Below are positions 11,330 to 21,489 of a DNA stretch of 64,000 nucleotides, in pieces. The notes under the pieces were generated by a model that saw nothing but the letters and a program-made list of their open reading frames with translations, was not told the DNA's origin and did no database searches. A program made the translations under genes and the position numbers. Source of the stretch: Darksidea phi (Eukaryota; Ascomycota; Dothideomycetes; Pleosporales; Lentitheciaceae); contig JASJFT010000110.1 of NCBI GenBank assembly GCA_030770425.1, positions 86,287-150,286 on the forward strand, read 5' to 3'. Within the stretch, counting starts at the first letter, position 1. Every line of letters begins with the position of its first letter.

Positions 11330-12810
11330 GACTGCGGGTCGTGAGCTCTGCCACCCTATCTCTGATATACCCATACACCACAATAATAAGGGTACGAATC
11401 TATTTTATAGGGATCCTACGCTAATAGTCCTTTAGGGCCTTATAGAACTGATTCTACTCCTTCTACCTACGCCCGCGATTCGATAGATAAGGGTAGTACT
11501 TCTAGAGTAGCTATTTAAGCGCCTACTAGAGGTATTTAATAGAGTTAAGGTCTAGTAAATAGGGTAGGAAATCGATAGTCTAAATCCCGTAATTCTCTAG
11601 AAACTCTACCGTACTCTATGTTATGGGCTAGGCTTTGCCTAGCCCTATCATAGCGTCACGCGTGGCCGGCTGCTAGGCGGGCGAGCGATCTGCTAGGGTC
11701 GCTCGGGCTAGCAGCGGGGCCTTCCCTCTATATAGCTAGTTGTTCTGAGAGATTCGTTGATCAGAACAATACGTATCCTTTTGGCGCGGTGGGCTAGCGG
11801 GTAGCCCACGGCTGCGCGAAGGATAGCCTGGTTGGCATGATGGGAGAAGCGCTAGCTACGCTTGAGTACCCCTGGGTACCAGTCCATCACACTCTACGTA
11901 GTATAGATATACGCGTTATTCTATATAAATTAATCTTCTACCTAATAACTAGGTAGAAGGCCTTCCTTAAGGGCGCTAATATAGCTATTTACTAAATAAC
12001 CTCCGTACGGGGCGTTAGGGTCCCTTTCTATAATAATAAGTAGAGATCTTTAAGTACACCGTCTAGAATCGATCTATATAGAAGCCTATACTATCTACTA
12101 AGGTAGTCGGCTAGTAGTCTACTCTATAATTATAGAGTAATTCTATTTCTTTTATAGGTATTAAAAAACTTACTTAGAATTTAGCGCTACGTTCTTCTAA
12201 ACTAAGTACTTATCTAAGAACTGAATAATTACCTATTTTTAATTAATATTCCTATATATATAGTAGAACTCTAGGTATTTCTAAGTAGTAGCCCTATCGA
12301 TTTTAGGCCTTTTAGCTATTCTAAAGTTAGTAAGGCCCTTATCTTTTAAGGCTCTATAAACTATACGGCGGAAGTAGTTCTTCCTTAAGTAGGCTTCCTC
12401 GATAAGCTATTTATACTAAATCTTTAGGATTTTTTAAGTATATCGTAATAGTATTCGCTTCTCCCTCTTCGTAAGTATAGAAGGCCTACTAGAGCGAGGG
12501 CGTAGGGTTCTATATATAGTTATACGCACGACGCCGAACTCAGCCGCGAGCTCTTTCGTACCTATACTAGTCTTAGATTTCGAAATAATACTAATACGCG
12601 CGTCGGTAGATAGCTCTCCATTAGGGCGACGATTTCTACTAATTTCTGTACCAAACGAGCGTTGTGGGGGCATGTTGTGGATGGCTTTAGTATAGGTGTT
12701 GAGACGCGCGCGTTTTGGTGGGGCGTTCGTTTGCGAGACTTCTGTCATGTGACTGTACTAACAAGTATCCTTTGCGGTTTTAATGCGTTTGTACCTCTAC
12801 CCTTATTCTA
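11330..12810 (-). mobile_element. Tc1/mariner element with RIP-degraded transposase
   Basis: The transposase start is at 12748 on the minus strand; the first 104 residues are open and contain a helix-turn-helix (ISKSKTSIGTKELAAEFGV, then TIYRTL). Beyond 12434 the frame is broken by TAG/TAA, but the catalytic region is readable: a GLLPYYR..DNARIHT-like block near 11930-11900 and, after an inserted segment, VEFLENYGI, TIDFLPY and LDLNSIKYL at about 11610-11500, that is the PDLNPIEHLW motif of Tc1 transposases damaged at CpA sites. Element ends are not certain: AATAAGGGTA at 11385-11394 recurs inverted at 12798-12807 and may be part of the terminal repeats. It sits between the hydrolase and NACHT parts of the NLR remnant. 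Confidence 0.75.
11621..11890. mobile_element. 270-bp GC-rich insertion inside the Tc1 transposase gene
   Basis: A sharply different, CpG- and CpA-containing block lies in the RIP-degraded transposase. It is flanked by ACTCTATG (11613-11620) and ACTCTACG (11891-11898), a likely 8-bp target duplication with one change. The left end starts TTATGGGCTAGG and contains the perfect hairpin GGGCTAGGC-TTT-GCCTAGCCC; the inverted right end starts GTGATGGACTGG, an imperfect terminal inverted repeat. The last 70 bp also resemble a tRNA (TAGCCTGGTTGG as A box, GGTACCAGTCC as B box). So it is either a hAT-type MITE or a tRNA-derived SINE; I cannot decide. Confidence 0.6.
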
Positions 12811-12984
12811 AAAACAAGAGTACTCGTAGACACTCTGTGCTAGGTTAGTAGCTTATTAAGAGATTACCCATAATCCGCATACCAATGTTTCGTTCCGAAA
12901 GCGCTGCTGATGCTGAGGCAGTGGGGTTATTGGCTGCGAGGTCGTCAGTCATATGCTATTGATTTCGTACCTAATATGAAGCAT

Positions 12985-14060
12985 AGTTACATTGAGAGCG
13001 AGCCAACAGGAACCCGTAAGATGCCCTGATCATCTTCCCCACTACTTCCATCACCCTCTCGAAGTCTTCCTCCGCCAGTTTCCCGAATTTGTTCATGTCG
13101 AAGTGAGTCCGCGAGAGCGAGTGTTTACTTGTCTCCTCGGAGAGGTCAAGACAACCAGCATACTCGCTGACTACGACTCTCTATCGAGTTAGTTAGCCTT
13201 GGAGCGATGTGCGGTTCTCTGTCCAACCTACTATCCGCTTCTTCTTCTTCCCTACAATCCCTCCTACGTTGCTTGACTTTGTCTCGAAGAAGCATGCGAT
13301 TTGAGCCTTGTTCGTCTGTCCCCGCCTCTTCTTCAGAAAGCTGTCGACTAGGTCTTGCAGATACGCATTCCCCGGCTGCAGTATATCTAGAGCTCGCAGC
13401 CGAACCTCGTCCTTGTGATATTCACTTCGCGCCGCCGCAAGCATCTCCCTCTAATTCATCCCTTCTGCTCCTCGGAATGGCGTGCCGAAGAAGATTAAGC
13501 CAGTGGTTGATGGGAATACACCAGGCCACTCGCTGCTGAACTGTTCGGCTTCTAGTAATGCCTAGAAAACTCTTAGTTACGGCGCGTCCTGTTTCAATTC
13601 ACTTACTAACCTTTAGCACGACTAGCCCGCCAAAGCAGTGCGCTACAAAGAACAGCGGACGGAACGGAATATCCTAAACGAACTTAGCAAAGAAACAATG
13701 CCTGTTAAAGTCGGTTAGCACTCTTTTCCGCCGCAAGGCTCCCAGCAGCCGATCTGCGACTGTGGACACGTTCTAGTTCATTGCCTCCTCTCCAAACCAC
13801 TACGACTGGTATCCATATCGCATGATGCGCGCATAGGATGCTACGGTTGGCAGCATGTCCTCCTTGTCGAGCCAGTTGACCCACTGCGGGCTCTCCGCCG
13901 TGGCAACATTCTTGCACCAGGTGTCGTCCGGATGGGCCCCAATGCCGTAGATTGCGACGATACTAGGATGGCTTAGTATAGATTTAGACGATCGAGGTAC
14001 TGTAAAGGTAGGCGCACTCGATGATCTCGGCCGCTTCTGCTGGTGCCTCGCGAAGCACTT
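12985..14060 (-). pseudogene. NLR N-terminal alpha/beta-hydrolase domain
   Basis: Minus-strand text in order: VTDDDIGLKVLREAPAEAAE (14090-14030), YGIGAHPDDTWCKNVATAES (13960-13890), WVNWLDKEDMLPTVASYARI and MRYGYQS (13890-13790), ADRLLGALRRKRV, then IPFRPLFFVAHCFGGLVVLK (13670-13610) with the HxFGG nucleophile-elbow-like motif, LIFFGTPFRGAEGMN and REMLAAARSEYHKDEVR (13500-13400), IACFFETKSSNVGGIVG (13310-13270) and HFDMNKFGKLAEEDFERVM (13115-13055). These are the hallmarks of the lipase-like domain found at the N-terminus of many fungal NLRs. The domain is spread over more than one frame with several stops (for example QS* W at about 13797), so it is a pseudogene, but much less RIP-mutated than the NACHT part. 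Confidence 0.75.
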
Positions 14061-14666
14061 TCAGCCCGATGTCATCGTCCGTCACCGGCCGAACCTAGTT
14101 CTGTGTCAGCCTTGGCGCGCCTCATCCATGGCCCATTTCATACCATTGTCGACCGTCAATACTCGATCGCGGGGCGTTTTTCCCCCTCTTCTCAACGGTG
14201 AGTCTCCGCTATGGCGCTTATTGCGACTCAGCACTGCAATCTTCGTTTGACCGATCCGTGGTCGATTAGATGTGCTCGCTCGTGCCACTTTTTGTTAAAA
14301 ACAACCCGCAGCTCACTTGTGTTCTGCAGGTAGTTCTCACTACAATCCTACTTTCTAAATTCTCTAGCTATCTGACCGAACCACTTAATTAGTCCTAGAG
14401 TTAAGAAGAGGAAGCGGTCTCTAGCGCCTTCAGAAGAGATTACTTGACAAATTGGGCAGAGGCATCCAGTTTATACTGGCGTGATCATTGTCTGCATATT
14501 TGCAGCAACAATTATGGGGTCCAAGTCATAATACCCTGCTTCATCGGACAAGGGTGTTGCCGCGTGGAGCTTCTTATTTCTCATATATTTCAAAGTCAAT
14601 GTGCTAGCTTGGCAAAATCTTTTCAGCACCCTATTCTTAGCTAAAGTGCGAGGTCTCGTCTAACAA
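14061..14666. other. Intergenic
   Basis: Possible upstream region of the NLR remnant (60-codon minus-strand open stretch at 14106-14288, no recognisable domain) and 3' flank of the feruloyl esterase. Nothing else seen. Confidence 0.4.
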
Positions 14667-15631
14667 TTACTTCGGGGTTGAAAGCTCTGGGAGATTCCAA
14701 AATGCCCAGACTTCTCCCTCCACCCACGACCTGGTGCCGTCTTCTTCGCGTGGAGCCGGTTTGTCGGCAGCCGACTGGATGTGGCCTCCATCGTGGGCTG
14801 CCCATCTAACCGGGTAGCCCTGCTTGCAACCAGTGGCAGCGGTAGTAATGTGTGTTCTGCTGCCAGATGCAGGCTCCTTGGCCCCTGCCATTGAATTGCA
14901 CCCGTTATTCTTGACAAAACGATCTCGCAGGGAACGACCAGTAGCAATAGGCAGAGTTCCATCTTTAATCCCATGGATCCCGAAGTAGGCAATAGGATCG
15001 TTCCCGCCCTCACACCCTGCCAATTGGCCACCAGCGATAATCGCAACTGCTCGGAACTTGTTCGCGCGGTTACATGCCAGGGAGTAGGACATGCCAGCCC
15101 CATACGAGAAGCCAATAGCGAAACGTTGACCCTGATCAACACAAAGGCCAGTGTCGACATAGTCGTTGATAGCGTCGATGAGCTTAGGGTGTTGGTCAGA
15201 TTCCAGACATTTCACCGACAGAAATTGTATCATACCTTAGTATCTCGCCCTCCACTGTTAGCCCATCCTCCATCAAGTCCTTGCGGCGCCACAAAGATTA
15301 CCGTCTCGTTGGCTATTTTCTCTATGCCAAAATAGTTCCATTTATCGGTTCCGCCGTCGGCGACCTGGTCCATGGTTCCACCCCTCCAATGTAGCCCGTA
15401 CATGAGTTTATATGGCTTGTTGTTGTTGTAGTTCAACGGGACTCGGATTCTGAATTTACGCTGGGTGCCTCCAACGTTGATCGTTTGGGTGCCAGTTTTG
15501 ATGGTGGGTGCCTTTCCGCATCCTGCGCTGTTCGCCCTGGCGGCGATGTTTGTCCGGGGACCAAGGCTTGCGCTGGCAGCGATGTTGGTTAGGGTCGCGA
15601 GGCCCAGGGTGAGGGAGTTGATGAGCTGCAT
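14667..15631 (-). CDS. Feruloyl esterase-like secreted carbohydrate esterase (CE1 type)
   Basis: Two exons, 15631-15236 and 15182-14667, with a 53-nt intron (GTATG...CCTAAG), phase 0, 303 aa. An N-terminal signal peptide (MQLINSLTLGLATLTNIAAS) precedes a CE1/feruloyl-esterase fold: GGTQRKFRIRVPLNYN, LMYGLHWRGGTMDQV, FVAPQGLDGGWANSGGRD, then the nucleophile elbow GFSYGAG and the catalytic-His region AAHDGGHI near the C-terminus. It should release ferulic acid from plant cell-wall arabinoxylan or pectin outside the cell. Length agrees with the single-domain class; there is no CBM. An acetyl-xylan esterase or PHB depolymerase-like activity cannot be excluded. Confidence 0.88.
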
Positions 15632-16857
15632 TTTCGTGAGCCTTGAATGATGATGGAGTAAAACTCAAGTAATTTCTAATATGCCCAGGAATGACCCTTC
15701 ACCAGGTAGGCCTTGGGACCCAGAGGTGCCATTTTATATGCGCCATCGACGGATAAAACACTATGCCCAAGTAGATTGGGGCTGTGGTCCTACAAGTGGA
15801 AAAACACATTTGCAGTGTCTGTTATACAAGGAGGGCTGCCAACCCTACAAAGTCACCATATATAACACTGGTGAGAGTGGTCCTTAGCTTCGACTTGTTC
15901 CACTAAGAATTTCTCCATGGACGATCTGACAAGCGCATATCTCTGTAGCTACTCCGTGTACGAGCAAAGTTCCTCCGCAAACCTAGGCCTTTATATTGTT
16001 TACCCCTCGGCCACAAATCCTGGTTAATTGCATCTGCCAAATTCTCCGTCAATTCGGAGTTATTGGATATTGCTATGAAACATCCTTAATTTACCCACCC
16101 GGAAATTTGCCTTGGTGTCCCTTGTAGGGAACTACATAACTCTTTGCCTAGTAATATTACACTCGATAAGTAGAAAGCCTAAGTCTCTGTCACTAATCGG
16201 AAGTTTCCTAGTATTTTAGACACAAGAATTGGATATATCTCCATGATAGTAACATGAATGCGCACGAGCTCAAGGATTTAATCATCATATAACAAGATGG
16301 AACTAAAAAAATATCTGAAAAAGGCTAGAACCGTCGACCCAGATGCGTCAATCTAAACGCTGTCAAGACCATCAAAATCTAAGAAGCTTTGGTGAAGCTA
16401 TCGTGCTAAGATGATGGCACGTTGCTAACAGGGCGTATCTGGCGGGGTTGGAGGCTTGCTCTCCGACCGGAATTTCTCAAGATGCTTCCGATTTACCTTT
16501 GCGGCTGTTACGGCCACTGCTCGGCAGTGCCTCGATACCATGCAAGGGAGGCGATTGGACAACCCGAGGCGGGAATCGGGAAAGATAACTCCGCTAACGT
16601 GTCACGCGCATCAGAAAATTCTCCGCACACCGAAAAAGTCACCTTGTTTAACAGCTTCTCTTACAACAACTATAACAATTATTAAAATCCCGGAATACTA
16701 GAATTATAGAGAGGAGATGACTCTATAATTCTATGATTCTAGAATTAATTGATAATGTTGTGTTTTCGCTACGGAGTAAGGGAAAGAGAGTCCTTGTTGT
16801 GAGTCTTACGTGATTTAGGTGGTTTGGTGTGGGGGCTTTTTTGTCACCCGCGTGCGT
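15632..16857. other. Intergenic
   Basis: 1.2 kb without a supported gene. Moderately AT-rich; includes the 5' region of the esterase and short open stretches that look random. Confidence 0.5.
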
Positions 16858-17282
16858 GTTCCACCAGCAAGCTACGCACCCAGCACCCTGCGCAGCCCAA
16901 AAACCACCAAAAATCGGAAAAGCCGCGCCTTGATATATCTCAACAACGACTTAATAAAAAAATCCAAAACTCTCTACTTAGGCTTTTATATCTATTTTAT
17001 AACTACTATTTGACTCTACAAGTATTCTATTAAAGTGGTTCTAGAGATGTAGCAATTTAGCTTAAAATTGGGGGCCAAAACGCGATATCTTAATAAATCT
17101 TGATAATAGTTAGGCCTACTACTCTAAGACTTAAAAAAATGAGCTTAAAATAGATATAAGAGTCTAACTATAAAATTTCAGATTTTATTATCTAGTCGTT
17201 GTTGAGATTGCAAGGGGCTGTTTTTGCGATTTTGAATGGGTTTTGGGCTGTCCCACTGACTGGGGTGTCCCACTGAGTGGTG
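16858..17282. repeat. MITE-like inverted repeat, about 425 bp
   Basis: The left arm (about 16858-16998) and the reverse complement of the right arm (about 17147-17282) share a run of blocks in the same order: CAGCCCAAAA, CAAAAATCG/CAAAATCG, TCTCAACAACGACT, AATAAAA and TTATATCTATTTTA. The outer right end reads CCACTCAGTGGGACACCCC inward. The interior of about 150 bp has no coding potential. This is the structure of a non-autonomous DNA transposon with long degenerate terminal inverted repeats, probably of the Tc1/pogo group; the group is a guess. Confidence 0.65.
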
Positions 17283-17423
17283 AAATACGTTAACGTTATA
17301 GGCTTATTTGCTCGTCGCAGCTCCTCACAAGCTTCCAAACTTCGACCGAGCACCAAGAATCCTACACAGCCCGCTTGAGGTGCTGTGTCCTATGAAAATT
17401 ATTCTTTATGCTCACACTTCGCA

Positions 17424-19109
17424 ATGGCTTTGGCGGCGTCTACCGGCAGATTGCAGACCGCAGTGCTGACTGCAAGTAGCCGAGCACACCCCGCATTGAG
17501 AGGTGTAGCAGGATGCGCGACACCAAGGACGATTTTGATAGCTTCAAGACGCCCGCTATGGAAATTCGATAATCCGACGAGCGTATTATCAGCACTTGTA
17601 GCAAGGAGGGCTTTTTCAACAAGTCCAATATGGCGACTTCATACGAAAGAGATGGATGAAAAGGCGCTAGCAAGCTTGAAGGTGGATAAGGATCGACTCA
17701 TGAAAGACATCCACCACACTTGTCGATGGGGCATCGGGGAGCGATGGGGAGAGTACGCCAATCCTATATTTCTCTATCCTTCGGTCCAAAACTCAAGAAC
17801 AACACTGACATAGCTGTAGAGCACCCACCGAAACAGGCATGTCCCGCCTCGCGCTCTCCGATGCGGACAAACAAGCCCGCGACTGGTTTGTTAATACTAT
17901 GGAAGAGCTTGGATGTGAGGTTACAATCGACGCTATGGGCAATATCTTCGCCGTCCGACCGGGACTGAACAAGGGTAAGCCCCCGACGTTTGCGGGGTCA
18001 CATATGGATACGCAGCCGACTGGAGGCAGATATGATGGTATACTGGGGGTTCACGCGGGCGTTGAGATGCTAAAAGTACTGAATGATAATTGGGTGGAGA
18101 CGCAGTATCCTGTTGGTGTCGTTAATTGGACGAAGTACGGCATATCCATAGCGCTAGAGGATAGGTTGAATGCTAACATCTGTCCAGCGAAGAAGGCGCC
18201 CGCTTCCCCAAGTCTATGGTTTCCTCCGGCGTATGGTCCGGCGATATTCCCCTAGAAGCCGCTCACAATCTGAAAGAGGTACATCCCGGCAAGGCAACAA
18301 TGGCCAGCGAACTGGACCGCATCGGCTACTTAGGTACCACACCCTGCTCTCATGAGTCGATACCAATGGCTGCCCATTTCGAACTTCACATCGAGCAAGG
18401 CCCTCTTCTTGAGATGGCCAACAAGAAAATCGGTATTGTCACGGGCGTACAGGCGTACAAATGGCTCACAGTCACCGTCAAAGGACGAGATACGCATACA
18501 GGGACAACAGATCTGAAAAGTAGGGCCGACGCCTTACTTACAGCATCAAAAATGATACTGCATAGTCACAAGTTGGCTACCGCGAACAACGCCCTTGCTT
18601 CAACTGGTATCCTGAATCTCAAACCCGGAAGTACGAACACCGTACCAGGCGAAGTACGCTTTTCACTAGATATCCGTGCGCCTAAAGATGAAGTCGTGGC
18701 GCGCATGAAAGCTCTCATCGCCCATGACTTCTCCAAAATCGCTGCCGGCGAAGACATATCTAACCTCAATGGCGGCTGCACACCCAGTCTCCCCCTCACT
18801 GTCTCCATTGTAGAAGACTTTAACAGCCCCGCTACAACCTTCCACCCGCGCTGCATCGATGCTGTGAGCAAAGCGGCACACTCTACCCTCGGTCCCGATA
18901 GTAAGAATTTAGTCATGGAGATGACGTCCGGCGCTGGACATGATAGCGTGTATGCGAGTAAACGGTGTCCGACGAGTATGGTATTTGTGCCGTGCCGAGA
19001 GGGGGTTAGCCATAATCCGACGGAGTTTTGTAAGGAAGAGGATTGTGCGCTAGGGGCGCAGGTTTTGATGCAGAGTGTGCTGAGGTTTGACCGGGAGAGG
19101 GAGTTGTAG
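17424..19109 (+). CDS. N-carbamoyl amino acid hydrolase / beta-ureidopropionase (M20 family)
   Basis: Three exons, 17424-17752, 17820-18134 and 18188-19109, phases closing; 521 aa. Zn-dependent amidase of the HyuC/PYD3 type that removes the carbamoyl group from N-carbamoyl-L- or beta-amino acids in hydantoin or pyrimidine catabolism. Visible motifs: GSHMDTQPTGGRYDG with the first metal His and bridging Asp, NEEGARF across the second intron with the catalytic Glu, HFELHIEQGPLLE, the dimerisation-domain VKGRDTHTGTT, and HNPTEF near the C-terminus with the last metal His. The N-terminal 80 residues are rich in Arg, Ser and Ala, compatible with mitochondrial targeting. An in-frame start at 17385 is possible; 17424 (MALAASTGRLQ) looks more like a presequence. 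Converges with TRM44, 92 bp apart. Confidence 0.9.
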
Positions 19110-19201
19110 CGCAGTAAGTTGGCGCGCAAAGGTAACGGAGCAGGTAGCGATACTCGAGTATCAGTATTTTGCAATGGTATGGATAGCACCCTGTCAAAGA
19201 T

Positions 19202-21103
19202 CTAATGCCCACCTTTGCCCGGCTTTGACAGCCCACTTCCCCTCTTGAGCCACTGCAACTTCACTTGTTCAATCGACGTCCCACCTCCCATCTCCTTCTC
19301 CACAATCCGCCTCACAACCTCCAATCTCTTTTTCAAGTCTACGCTCTCCCCATCTCCCTCCACACCCTCGACCCTCCTCCCAATAATCGCAATATTCCGC
19401 GTAGAAGGGATCCTCAGGTGTTCCTTTTCCGGAACATAGCCCATGGTCTTAGTCAGATGACCAACATAGCTGCAGAGCGATGTGTAGCCGGAGACTTGCT
19501 TCGACTTCGGCTTCGACTTCTCGGTAGGCGTGTTCGATGGGGCGTGAACTGAGTGTTCAGGATAGTGCGGAGCGCGGAACCGTGCACCGCCAAAATCGTG
19601 GCTACAGCATGGTATAGCGATGAAGGGGCTTGAGGATAAGTACGCGAGAAGCGGAGTCCAGGGTGTTAGTTCGTCGGCATGGTTGGAGATGATAAAGGTG
19701 CCGGTGGGTGGGATGCCATTGTGCCAACCCGGGTCCTTGTCTTCATCTGGTGTGGCGGTTGTGAGGACTTCTGGAACGAGGAGCATTTCTTGAAGGTTAG
19801 CGCGGTATTGGGCTTCGAAGGTGAGCCATGTTTTGCGGCGGCGCGCGTCGAAGCCGGTGCCGCTCCAGCCTTCTTTATTGAGAATGTAGACTAGGAGGCC
19901 GTTGCCGCAGCCTATGTCTAGGAAGGTGGGGAAGGATTGTTGGGCGCTTGTACGTCGGTGCTGCTCCATCGACGTAGAGGCCTGGTGCGTAGCTTGAGAT
20001 GCTGCGCCGTTTGGTGCTTCGGTTGCGGTGAGGCTCTCGTCTGAATACTCACCGCCATACATTTCAGTCCACAACTCGATGAGGAACGCGGCGATTCCCA
20101 GATCTTCAAAAACGTGTTTGTTCGCTGGTGTTTGCTCCACCCAATTATCAATGAGCTCTTTCGCATATTTGCCTTTCAGATACGCATATGTATCCTGGAA
20201 AGTCTTCTGCGGGATGATGACGTCGTGGTGGACCCTCTTCTGATACCCTTGCATCCGTCCTCGAGAGTGTTTGTGTATGATTTCGATCATTTTCAGCGCC
20301 GTACGCGACATACGGTTATCCAGCGGTCTCTCAGCAAAGAGGTCGTAGTATATCGATAGCATTCCTGATGCAGTGTTTGAAGGAGCATTGGTTTGGAAGG
20401 TGTATAGGATGGCTACGCCTCGCACTTTGGGGTGGTAGAAGGGGATGGAATCTGGTTCTGGGACATGGGGGAGGTATAGGACGAGATATCGTTCTGCGTC
20501 TATTGTCTTGCTGGATCCGTCTTGATCGCGCAGTGTTACCTTTTGGGTAGAGATGAAGAGGTGACATGTCTGCAACAAAGCATTATCGACCTTGGGATTT
20601 CTAGGTATCAACTTCCTTACCACCGTCCACTCAAGTTTATATCCTGAGAGGCCACCAGGAAGGATACGTGGTTGGTGATCAGGCTTCAAGTGCTTGATAA
20701 TGCCAGCGAGCTCATGCGGATGCCTTGCATCCGGATTGAACGAAGCATCAGCGAAACTTGTATAAGACAGCTCGGCTCTGGACAAATGCGACGTGGTCAA
20801 ATTCGGATTCTCCAATAAATTTCGGCTAACTTCGAGGAAATACTCCGGCGTGAAGCTTGCGGGTGCGGATTGGATGATGGTCCAGATCTCCGGTGGAAGA
20901 CCAGAGTCGATTGATGGGGCGTTCTCGAGGTTGATGGGCTCAAATTTGGTGCCGTCTGTAGGTGCGTTATTATTCATCTTGGGTAGGTCTTGTGATGTAG
21001 AATTGTCGTGCAATCGGCTTGGGGAATTCTGCCGGTTTCTTCGCTGCTTCTTGTGATATCCAGTAGGAGAAGGCTCTAGTCCGCGACTCTCTGCCAACGC
21101 CAC
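19202..21103 (-). CDS. TRM44: tRNA (uridine-2'-O-)-methyltransferase
   Basis: Single exon, 633 aa. Trm44 methylates the ribose of U44 in serine tRNAs in the cytoplasm, using S-adenosylmethionine. Family text includes VFEDLGIAAFLIELWTEMY, the SAM-binding motif FLDIGCGNGLLVYILNKEG followed by GTGFDARRRKTW, IISNHADELTPW, the FIAIPCCSHDFGGARF block and the C-terminal YTSLCSYVGHLTKTMGY and RIPSTRNIAIIGRR. The first 43 residues are basic and Ser/Asn-rich; translation could also start at MNNNAPTDG (about 20977). Length is normal for filamentous ascomycetes. Convergent with the upstream-coordinate amidohydrolase gene. Confidence 0.93.
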   Translation of the reverse strand: MALAESRGLEPSPTGYHKKQRRNRQNSPSRLHDNSTSQDLPKMNNNAPTDGTKFEPINLENAPSIDSGLPPEIWTIIQSAPASFTPEYFLEVSRNLLENPNLTTSHLSRAELSYTSFADASFNPDARHPHELAGIIKHLKPDHQPRILPGGLSGYKLEWTVVRKLIPRNPKVDNALLQTCHLFISTQKVTLRDQDGSSKTIDAERYLVLYLPHVPEPDSIPFYHPKVRGVAILYTFQTNAPSNTASGMLSIYYDLFAERPLDNRMSRTALKMIEIIHKHSRGRMQGYQKRVHHDVIIPQKTFQDTYAYLKGKYAKELIDNWVEQTPANKHVFEDLGIAAFLIELWTEMYGGEYSDESLTATEAPNGAASQATHQASTSMEQHRRTSAQQSFPTFLDIGCGNGLLVYILNKEGWSGTGFDARRRKTWLTFEAQYRANLQEMLLVPEVLTTATPDEDKDPGWHNGIPPTGTFIISNHADELTPWTPLLAYLSSSPFIAIPCCSHDFGGARFRAPHYPEHSVHAPSNTPTEKSKPKSKQVSGYTSLCSYVGHLTKTMGYVPEKEHLRIPSTRNIAIIGRRVEGVEGDGESVDLKKRLEVVRRIVEKEMGGGTSIEQVKLQWLKRGSGLSKPGKGGH

Positions 21104-21489
21104 TTAGGAAAGGTCTCTTTGGTGACCAGCAAATGCCCATATAATGCTTTTAGTGACTCCTGTATTTTGACTCATCCGCTAAGGCGCCCGCAAGCTTTTC
21201 GAGTTAGGGTGCCGCTTCAGGTGTCCAGTTTCGCTAGCCTACGGGTCGATATTTCTGTTTAAAATAGTTAGAGGGCTGTGCTGACAAAAACACGATGGTA
21301 GGCATGAGCTCCAAACTACGCAGTCGAAGTTTGTGCCCATGTTAAATTCTCCAGCGGACTTCTGACCAATAGAAAGTGACGCCAAGACCACACTCTGTCA
21401 GCCTCTGCCACTTGCCAACCTTCCGCCATGCTCCTCACCATTCAGGTCGTCGTGTATCACCGAAGAATACCCAGAGAAGCTACTAAATA

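Larger units (their letters stand above)
3282..14060 (-). pseudogene. NLR-like (hydrolase-NACHT) gene, RIP-damaged and split by transposons
   Basis: Read on the minus strand, fragments of one STAND/NLR-like architecture appear in the expected order: an alpha/beta-hydrolase-like N-terminal domain (about 14060 to 12985), then a NACHT NTPase domain (about 11000-10886, resuming at 5244) and a following helical region to about 4035. The two NACHT flanks join in one frame across the copia insertion once the 5-bp duplication is removed: the codons read ...LLEDPKYRA on the right flank and INKSQGLF on the left, running into the P-loop GNSSAGKS. Many stops are TAG or TAA where Trp or Gln is expected, consistent with RIP. 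Whether hydrolase and NACHT parts belonged to one gene is inference from order and strand; fungal proteins with this layout are known. The 3282-4034 part has lost a clear frame and I cannot identify repeats in it. Confidence 0.6.

Noticed and set aside
11824..11890. Possible tRNA gene (A and B box-like sequences)
   Set aside because: No convincing acceptor stem or anticodon arm; better seen as part of the 270-bp mobile insertion.
14660..15160. 166-codon minus-strand frame overlapping the esterase
   Set aside because: Alternative frame of the feruloyl esterase exon 2; lacks GFSYG and signal features.
18566..19189. 207-codon minus-strand open frame
   Set aside because: Antisense to the M20 amidohydrolase whose motifs are clear on the plus strand.
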